This document shows positions 1-5,002 of a stretch of DNA of 5,002 nt, in pieces. The notes under the pieces were generated by a model. It saw nothing but the letters and a program-made list of their open reading frames with translations. It was not told the DNA's origin and did not search any database. A program made the translations under genes and the position numbers. Position 1 is the first letter of the stretch, and each line of letters begins with the position of its first letter. Origin of the DNA: JAXGPF01 sp964463985 (GTDB lineage: Bacteria; Verrucomicrobiota; Kiritimatiellia; JAAZAB01); NCBI GenBank assembly GCA_964463985.1, contig CAYXEK010000209.1, forward strand, positions 1-5,002, in the 5' to 3' direction.

Positions 1-1
1 G

Positions 2-514
2 GTGGAATGGGCGCAGCTTTCGCTTACCAGCGCCGCCCTCCTGATGCTGCTGATGTCCGCCGGCCTGGCGCCGGCGTCCGAACGTGGATTTCCGCTGGCG
101 CTCGCAGGCGTCATGGGCATGGCGGTCATCCGCGAATCCGACGCGGTTTTCGGACGGCTGATCCCGTTTTTGGAACTGGAGTGGAAACTGCCCTTCACCT
201 TAATGGTCGGCGCCGTGGCCTGGACGATGTGGCGTTGGCGGCGAACCATCCCGCGCCAATTTACCTCCTTCCTAAACCATGCGGCTTGCGCGCTGTTCTG
301 GGCGGGTTTCTGCGCGGTAATCTACGCTCAAATGACCGGCCATGAGCGTTACTGGCTGCCGCTGCTGAAGGAGTTTTTCATCCGCGATGTTAAACGCGTC
401 AACGAGGAAACCATCGAAATACTGGGACACCTGTTCCTGTTTGCCGGCGGCATGGAATACCTGGTTTCCACCCTGCGACGACAACGGAAAATTTCACCTG
501 GTTCTGCAGCATGA
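2..514 (+). CDS. Multi-pass inner-membrane protein of unknown function, 5' end cut by window edge
   Basis: The visible part is 170 residues, ending at TGA 512-514. Five hydrophobic segments can be seen at about residues 5-22, 30-46, 62-78, 89-110 and 139-156. The basic stretches RWRRTIPR (79-86) and RRQRK (159-163) fit a positive-inside topology, with the loop at about 111-138 and the visible N-terminus outside. Acidic residues sit beside the membrane segments: R-E-S-D at 44-47 and N-E-E-T-I-E at 134-139, the latter leading into the last helix. From memory this resembles an uncharacterised bacterial membrane family with an RExD motif and a late EExxExxG motif; no function is known to me. The first codon is GTG, but the frame is open to the edge and no ribosome site is visible, so it is more likely an internal valine. 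The gene converges on the beta-helix gene and is probably in a separate operon. Confidence 0.8.
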   Translation: MEWAQLSLTSAALLMLLMSAGLAPASERGFPLALAGVMGMAVIRESDAVFGRLIPFLELEWKLPFTLMVGAVAWTMWRWRRTIPRQFTSFLNHAACALFWAGFCAVIYAQMTGHERYWLPLLKEFFIRDVKRVNEETIEILGHLFLFAGGMEYLVSTLRRQRKISPGSAA

Positions 515-553
515 TGGCGGCCATCCCGGAGAAGGCGCGGCCGGTTTATTTTT
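513..553 (+). terminator. Possible weak terminator in the convergent spacer
   Basis: The stop codons of the two convergent genes are separated by 31 bp. A perfect 5-bp stem with a 3-nt loop (GATGG-CGG-CCATC, 513-525) overlaps the end of the plus-strand gene. Further downstream a short GC-rich region (526-544, CCGG at both ends) is followed by the T-rich run TTTATTTTT at 545-553, which lies inside the 3' end of the minus-strand gene. A 7-bp inverted repeat, GTTCTGC (501-507) and GCAGAAC (554-560), encloses the whole segment. The stems are short and the best one is not next to the T-run, so this is only a candidate. In the minus direction I see no comparable T-run immediately after a stem. Confidence 0.25.
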
Positions 554-1844
554 GCAGAACGACTGTCGCGCCGTCCGGGTCGCGCCATGGATCATAACCG
601 GCGATGTCCGCCGGTTGATAACCTTCGGCCTGAATGCGGATATCATATTTGAAATCCGCCGTTTCGGGTAAAGATGAACCTTCCGCCGCCTGCTCCAGGC
701 GCGCCGCCAACAATATCCCGCTCCGTCCGGCATTGACCCCGGCAATGCCGGCGGCATCTGTTTGAAACATCATCCGCTCTCCGTCCATGCCGCCGGAAAT
801 CGTCACCGTCGCATTGGTTACCGGCCGGCCGGCCTGGTCTCGCATGGCAATGCGCACGCGCTGCTTGATCAAGACTTGCGGCTGCCAGTTTTTTGCCACG
901 GCATAGGCGGCGCGTCCGTAAAGATTGGCTTCCAGCGGCGGCTGAATTTCACAGCCAACCAGCGTGAACTCACGGCAGTTGTCAACCTTCCAATTCCGCC
1001 GGTTGCGTTCAAACCGGCAATCGGAAATGACCAGGAACGAATGCGGGGACTGGATCGCCGTTTCACAATCGCGGAAGACGCACCCGGTAATCAGGTTGTG
1101 TTTGTGCGGGGTCTCCTTGTAGCCGCACAGGGCCGATTTGGCGTGCGCCAGGACCGAATTTTCAAGGCGGGTGTCCAGGTGCATGACCAGGCCGGCGGTC
1201 AGACATCCCTGGCACCAGGAAATTTCGCTGTTTATGATCCGGATGCTGTCGCCGGCCAGGTACACATTCCCGTAGCCGAACGGCGCGCCCAGGGCGTGTC
1301 CGGCATCCTGCGTCAACGCGGTGATCTTGCTGTTGAACATGTGCAACTGGCCGGAATAAAGACCCCGGGCGCGGGGCGCGTCCGGTCGAACGCCGATGTA
1401 AACGCTGTGCGCGTTGTTCGTCGCGCAATCCAGCCGGATCGCGGCGCTGATATTGGTGTCCGCGGCGCTGCCCAGCGTCAGGCGGTTGACGCCCACCCGG
1501 CCGGTGGCGGAATTCGTGCCGCACGGGCAGACGAACAAGTTGCCGTCGAGAATCAAGGCCGCGCGCGGCTCGTCGGGCGACCCGATTTGAAAATACGTTT
1601 CGGTACCGTCGCCGGCGCCGATGCATAAATCCGCATTGATCGCGTAAGAGCCGGCATCAGGGTCGAACCGGACTTTGCCCCAGCCGCCCTGACGGTCAAT
1701 CCGCGCCAGGGTTGCCAGGTCGCATGGCGCCGCCGCCGGATAATCCGTGACCCATATCCGGTTGTGGAGCGCGTCGTAATGCGCTCCGGCTTGAATCATC
1801 CCGGCGCAAACCAGCGTCATGATTGCCGGCGTCAATCTTTTCAT
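546..1844 (-). CDS. Secreted right-handed parallel beta-helix protein with C-terminal Ig-like domain
   Basis: The product is 432 residues from ATG 1844. Residues 1-21 look like a Sec signal peptide (MKR n-region, hydrophobic core, AGA before H22). Residues about 95-300 are short beta-strand repeats rich in N, S, C and turn residues, such as NVYLAGDSIRIINSEISW, and read as stacked coils of a right-handed beta-helix (pectate-lyase-like fold). Residues about 329-432 (RIAMRDQAGRPVTNATVTI, then YDIRIQAEGYQP) match a carboxypeptidase-regulatory-like/Ig-like sandwich. Beta-helix proteins of this kind include polysaccharide lyases, glycosidases and non-catalytic binders. I see no family-defining catalytic motif, so enzyme activity is unproven. 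Thirteen cysteines lie in the mature part, which is unusual. A TTG at 1862 would add MNRISP and overlap the upstream stop, but ATG 1844 gives a cleaner signal peptide. It lies 14 nt downstream of the barrel gene, probably in the same operon. Confidence 0.87.
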   Translation of the reverse strand: MKRLTPAIMTLVCAGMIQAGAHYDALHNRIWVTDYPAAAPCDLATLARIDRQGGWGKVRFDPDAGSYAINADLCIGAGDGTETYFQIGSPDEPRAALILDGNLFVCPCGTNSATGRVGVNRLTLGSAADTNISAAIRLDCATNNAHSVYIGVRPDAPRARGLYSGQLHMFNSKITALTQDAGHALGAPFGYGNVYLAGDSIRIINSEISWCQGCLTAGLVMHLDTRLENSVLAHAKSALCGYKETPHKHNLITGCVFRDCETAIQSPHSFLVISDCRFERNRRNWKVDNCREFTLVGCEIQPPLEANLYGRAAYAVAKNWQPQVLIKQRVRIAMRDQAGRPVTNATVTISGGMDGERMMFQTDAAGIAGVNAGRSGILLAARLEQAAEGSSLPETADFKYDIRIQAEGYQPADIAGYDPWRDPDGATVVLQK

Positions 1845-1852
1845 GGGTGAAA

Positions 1853-1857
1853 TCCGG
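1853..1857 (-). promoter_or_regulatory. Weak candidate ribosome binding site for the beta-helix gene
   Basis: On the minus strand the bases CCGGA lie 8 nt before ATG 1844, in the 14-nt gap after the upstream TGA. This is a poor Shine-Dalgarno match. The alternative TTG start at 1862 has only GGA directly touching it, with no usable spacing, which argues for the ATG. Given the tiny gap, translation may depend on coupling to the upstream gene rather than on this site. Confidence 0.25.
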
Positions 1858-1858
1858 T

Positions 1859-4800
1859 TCAATCCATTGTAAATTCCGTCGGCTCAGTCCCGACTTCCAG
1901 TTGCATTGCATCCAGCCAGATTGACGATCCGGTACGGCTCGGGGCGATCAGGACGCTGCGGTCACGATACCGATCGGGCTGGAAGACGCCGCTGACGGCA
2001 TAGCGCCGCCAATCGGCCGTCAGCTTTAACGTGGTATCCTGGTCCAACACCCGCAAAAAGGCCTGATCGCCATCTTTTTCGCCGCGCATGTAAATTGAAA
2101 ACACGTATGGCGCAGGCTGATCGAGTTCCGGGGGATACCCTATGCCGAACATTCCCCAGCACATGTCCGCGCTGGCGACGGCCCGTGTCATGCGCAGGGA
2201 GTGCCGGCCATGGAACGGCTGCGCCGGGTCAAGTCCCCAAAGCGCCCCGGGGTCTCCCACCGGGGGAAAGCCGAATACCCGGTACGGAACCACATGCTTC
2301 GGCCAGAGCGGCAGGGATTGGTCCTCGAACGACGGGTTGGCCATGACATTTCGGCAGCCGCGCCGCATGGTCTGGGCATTGACGCGCTCTTCCGGCACAA
2401 ACCCGTCCTTTTGCGGTTCGGCTTTGATAGTGATCGCGACGGCAGCAGGGCCGTTGTCCGGCCGAACCAATTCACCCTGGAAGGTATAGGCCCGCACGCC
2501 GAATCCTTCCAGGCGATCCTGCCATACGCCGTCTTTCACCGAATACACGTCCTCCGTAAACAATCGGCCGGCTTGGGCTATTCCCGCCAGCGCGGGAATG
2601 GAATACTCCACCGCCGCCGGGTATTCCCGACTGTTGGCAGCCAGCAGCACGTAGCCGCCTGCAGGGTTCCGGCGCAGGGCGGCCTGCACGTCCGGGAACC
2701 GCATGTTTTCCGGTTCGAACACGCCCGGATCGTACTTGATGTCCTGTCCGATGTCCGGCGCCAGGGCGATCGGCCCCAGTTGCTTCATCCGCCGGCCCAA
2801 CTCGCGGAAAGCGGCGTAAGTTTCCCCGTGCGAAAACGAGGTGGAGACGAAATAACAAAATCCCTTCGCGCCATGAATGATGGCCAGGTAAGTCTGGCAA
2901 ATCTGCTCCGCCGGCAGCAGCGGCCGCGGGGTCCGCCGCGGATCCAGAAATTCGGCCAGCGGCACAATCCAGGTCGGCTGATACACGCTGTCGGCCCGTC
3001 GTTTCAACAGGGCGGTCTCCCGGGAAACGTAGTTGGGCGAGGCATAGACCGCCTGATTATGCCCGGCCATCAGGTAAACGTCATACCCCAGAATATCGCT
3101 GCAAGCCGTGGCGCGAGGGTCGTTGGGGATGGACCGGGCATACAGCAGCGTCACCGGATGGTAGCCGTCCCGGCGGTGCGCCTGCTCGTAGATCATCCGC
3201 GCGCCCTCGATCTTCAGATCGAAATCGCCCAGGTTGGGCTCATCCACGCTGTAATAAGTCAGCAGACTGGGATGATCCATGCCGGCGGCAATGGCGCCCT
3301 CGATCTCCTGCATCTGCTCGCGCATGTGCGACTGGTATTCGCGCATGGCCTCCGCCGGCGATTTGCCGGGAATTGCATGCGGCGCCCGCTTGCCGTAGCC
3401 CGGCAGGTTCTCGATCACCATCAGGTTGTGCTTTTGCGCCAGGTCCAGGTAGGGCTTGGTAACCGAAGGCTTCATGCCGACATTCCAATGCCCCAGCGTA
3501 TTGAAGCCCAACTCCGCCATGCGCTTGAACATTTCATCCTCGTAAGGCTGGATGTCTTCCACTCCGCCGCCGCACAGGTAAATGCCGAACGGGAAAAACG
3601 GTTCGCCGTTTTTCAGGACAATCCGGTTGAATCGGTCAATTTTGATTTCACATCCGGGCTTGGGCGGTTTTTTATCGAGCCGCACCGGCCGGCTCATCAG
3701 GTGCCGCCCGTCCGCCCCCAGCAGTTCCACCGCCAAATTCCGGCTGCCCAACGGCAAGTCCGCGATCTTCAGCCGGTAATCCGCCGTGCCGGCCCGCAAG
3801 GCATGCCTCCCCAGTTCGCTCCCGCTGCCTTCATCTTTCACGGACAGAATCATGCCCTGGACCATGTCCGGCGGGAATCCCACCCGGCATCGGATTTGCG
3901 CTTCGGTTTCCGTGGTGTAATAATTCCGATCCAATACCGGTGCCTCCATCGGCGTCAGCCGGCCGGCGCCCGCCACCGCCATTTCCTGCAGGAGTTCTCC
4001 CGTACGGCTGTCCACCAAAGCCGCGCTGACCGCGCGCTGCCCCATGGCCGCCGCCGGTACATGCAGATCTATCTCCGTCTGCTGCATTCCCGCCAGCCCG
4101 ACGATATTGGTCACGCTGCAGCCCGCGCCTTCCAGCGGCAGGTCGCGGACGACCACCGCCACCTGACCGGTCTCCGGCGTGAAGGTATGCGCCGTGATGC
4201 GGACAGTATAATAACAGCCCCCGGCGGCGCCCTCATAATCGCCGACAACTGCCTGTTTCAGCGCCGGCAAAAACGGGGATTCGACCGTTATGGCGTCCAA
4301 TCCGCGCAAATAGCCAAAAGCTTGCGGTTCGTGGAAACTGCGGCTCACCCGCGCCAGCGAACTGTGGACCGTCCGGACCGCCGTCTTCTCGCCCACCCCG
4401 TCCAAAGTCATCTGGATCATATTGCGGCATATATTCATCCGCGCTTGTGGGAGGCGGCCATGCGCCGCTACCAGAAACATCGGAATGGCGATTTCCGCGG
4501 TCCAGCCGCCTTCCCGCCGCCCCGTGGCCGACCGCCAGGGAGTGTCCCAGCCGGCATCCCGGCCGGTGGGCGTTACCCGGCGTTCGGCGCGCATATTGGC
4601 AAAGGAAAGGAGATAATGGTAATAGTCCTGACCATCCGTGCCCGGATCGAGAAATATTTCCAGGCTGTCGTCCTGGTGGATGGCGCCTTCTTTGTCAAAT
4701 ATCTTCTGCTCAAGCTGATCCATCTCCGGGTTGGCGCAATTCAGCCCCAGGTATAGCCAGCGCTCATCGCAGCAGAGTTGGACGGCTGTAGTTTTGGTTT

Positions 4801-5002
4801 GGCGCCTCTGATCGTCGCCATAGATGTAAAATTGATTCAGAATTCCCGCGTCCTGCCAGCAGGGATCATCCAGCCGCCCATCCATGACCGGCGCCGCTGT
4901 GCAGCGCGCCACGTTGATTTCCGGCGGCGCCGGCGTCTGCGCCATTGCCATCCCAGCAGCCAGTAAAAAAATCATCGCCCCTGCCCATCCATTTTTGCGA
5001 TG
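1859..5002 (-). CDS. Large secreted glycoside-hydrolase-like protein: CBM9-like, TIM barrel, CBM4/9-like
   Basis: Numbering is from ATG 4975 (1,038 residues). The signal core is MIFLLAAGMAMAQ. Residues about 20-226 are a CBM9-like/DOMON-like domain (MDGRLDDPCW 31-40, DDSLEIFLDP 102-111). Two beta-sandwich segments follow at about 243-335 and 356-437. Residues about 448-740 form a TIM barrel: NGEPFFPFGIY (strand 1), GFNTLGHW (2), HNLMVIENL (3), TYYSVDEPN (4), PVTLLYAR (5), SDILGYDVY (6), PTWIVPLAEF (7), GAKGFCYFV (8). E579 in the D-E-P motif ending strand 4 sits where clan GH-A has its acid/base; E675 ending strand 7 sits where the nucleophile would be. Residues about 772-833 are a barrel-associated beta domain. 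Residues about 875-1035 (NPSFED, GRHSLRM, WLDAMQLEVG) resemble a CBM4/9 module. The family is not one I can name. The frame is open upstream of ATG 4975, so the gene is probably 5'-truncated by the window. Confidence 0.88.
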   Translation of the reverse strand, partial: HRKNGWAGAMIFLLAAGMAMAQTPAPPEINVARCTAAPVMDGRLDDPCWQDAGILNQFYIYGDDQRRQTKTTAVQLCCDERWLYLGLNCANPEMDQLEQKIFDKEGAIHQDDSLEIFLDPGTDGQDYYHYLLSFANMRAERRVTPTGRDAGWDTPWRSATGRREGGWTAEIAIPMFLVAAHGRLPQARMNICRNMIQMTLDGVGEKTAVRTVHSSLARVSRSFHEPQAFGYLRGLDAITVESPFLPALKQAVVGDYEGAAGGCYYTVRITAHTFTPETGQVAVVVRDLPLEGAGCSVTNIVGLAGMQQTEIDLHVPAAAMGQRAVSAALVDSRTGELLQEMAVAGAGRLTPMEAPVLDRNYYTTETEAQIRCRVGFPPDMVQGMILSVKDEGSGSELGRHALRAGTADYRLKIADLPLGSRNLAVELLGADGRHLMSRPVRLDKKPPKPGCEIKIDRFNRIVLKNGEPFFPFGIYLCGGGVEDIQPYEDEMFKRMAELGFNTLGHWNVGMKPSVTKPYLDLAQKHNLMVIENLPGYGKRAPHAIPGKSPAEAMREYQSHMREQMQEIEGAIAAGMDHPSLLTYYSVDEPNLGDFDLKIEGARMIYEQAHRRDGYHPVTLLYARSIPNDPRATACSDILGYDVYLMAGHNQAVYASPNYVSRETALLKRRADSVYQPTWIVPLAEFLDPRRTPRPLLPAEQICQTYLAIIHGAKGFCYFVSTSFSHGETYAAFRELGRRMKQLGPIALAPDIGQDIKYDPGVFEPENMRFPDVQAALRRNPAGGYVLLAANSREYPAAVEYSIPALAGIAQAGRLFTEDVYSVKDGVWQDRLEGFGVRAYTFQGELVRPDNGPAAVAITIKAEPQKDGFVPEERVNAQTMRRGCRNVMANPSFEDQSLPLWPKHVVPYRVFGFPPVGDPGALWGLDPAQPFHGRHSLRMTRAVASADMCWGMFGIGYPPELDQPAPYVFSIYMRGEKDGDQAFLRVLDQDTTLKLTADWRRYAVSGVFQPDRYRDRSVLIAPSRTGSSIWLDAMQLEVGTEPTEFTMD
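2580..2599. repeat. Perfect 8-bp inverted repeat inside the barrel gene
   Basis: ATTCCCGC (2580-2587) and GCGGGAAT (2592-2599) are exact reverse complements separated by the 4-nt loop CAGC. The element is within codons for I-P-A-L-A-G-I (about residues 793-799 of the barrel protein), in the beta domain after the barrel. No T-run follows on either strand, so it is not an intrinsic terminator. I saw no second copy in the window. It may be chance in GC-rich coding DNA. Confidence 0.5.

Noticed and set aside
1203..1217. W-C-Q-G-C in the beta-helix protein, resembling a thioredoxin active site
   Set aside because: It lies within the repeating coils of the beta-helix, with no thioredoxin fold around it and no cis-proline context; chance resemblance is more likely.
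762..1628. A 288-codon open frame on the plus strand opposite the beta-helix gene
   Set aside because: The composition is that of a GC-rich shadow frame (many R, G, A, V and Q) and it lacks a recognisable motif or ribosome site; the opposite strand has a signal peptide and beta-helix pattern.
1797..1820. Possible lipoprotein signal at T-L-V-C of the beta-helix protein
   Set aside because: Valine directly before the cysteine does not fit the lipobox, where G, A or S is expected, and a good signal peptidase I site (A-G-A) follows. An ordinary secreted protein is more likely.
2201..4756. An 851-codon open frame on the plus strand, antisense to the barrel gene
   Set aside because: Its product is rich in R, H, P, G and Q with no domain, signal or hydrophobic pattern. 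The minus-strand frame has clear domain structure. Long antisense frames are common in GC-rich genes.
1..5002. CRISPR arrays, tRNA or rRNA genes, insertion sequences, phage or defence genes
   Set aside because: I saw no direct-repeat array, cloverleaf sequence, transposase or integrase motif, or toxin-antitoxin-like small gene pair. Nearly all of the sequence is covered by the three coding genes.

Overview
The window is GC-rich, gene-dense bacterial DNA. It holds three protein-coding genes and almost no intergenic space. The style is large secreted multidomain carbohydrate-active-like proteins, weak Shine-Dalgarno signals, a CBM9-like + TIM-barrel + CBM4/9-like architecture and a right-handed beta-helix neighbour. 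It is reminiscent of environmental or gut members of the PVC group (Lentisphaerota, Kiritimatiellota, Verrucomicrobiota, Planctomycetota). This placement is an inference from gene style, since the window holds no phylogenetic marker.

Layout. Positions 2-514 (+) hold the 3' part of a small integral membrane protein of unknown function, cut by the left window edge. A 31-bp convergent spacer (515-545) follows. Positions 546-1844 (-) hold a secreted protein with a signal peptide, a parallel beta-helix body and a C-terminal Ig-like (carboxypeptidase-regulatory-like) domain. Positions 1859-5002 (-) hold a secreted protein of more than 1,038 residues. Its order is an N-terminal CBM9-like domain, two beta-sandwich linkers, a clan GH-A-like TIM barrel with a D-E-P motif, a barrel-associated beta domain and a C-terminal CBM4/9-like module. 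Its reading frame stays open through the right edge, so its real start probably lies outside the window.

How they fit together. The two minus-strand genes are transcribed in the order barrel protein, then beta-helix protein. They are only 14 nt apart, so they almost certainly share an operon. Both appear to be exported, and both carry folds common in polysaccharide binding or cleavage. The simplest reading is a small glycan-processing unit, with substrate unknown. The convergent membrane-protein gene probably belongs to another transcription unit. There are no tRNA or rRNA genes, CRISPR arrays, insertion sequences or phage genes. I found no clear new defence or mobile system; the most interesting item is the uncharacterised secreted pair.
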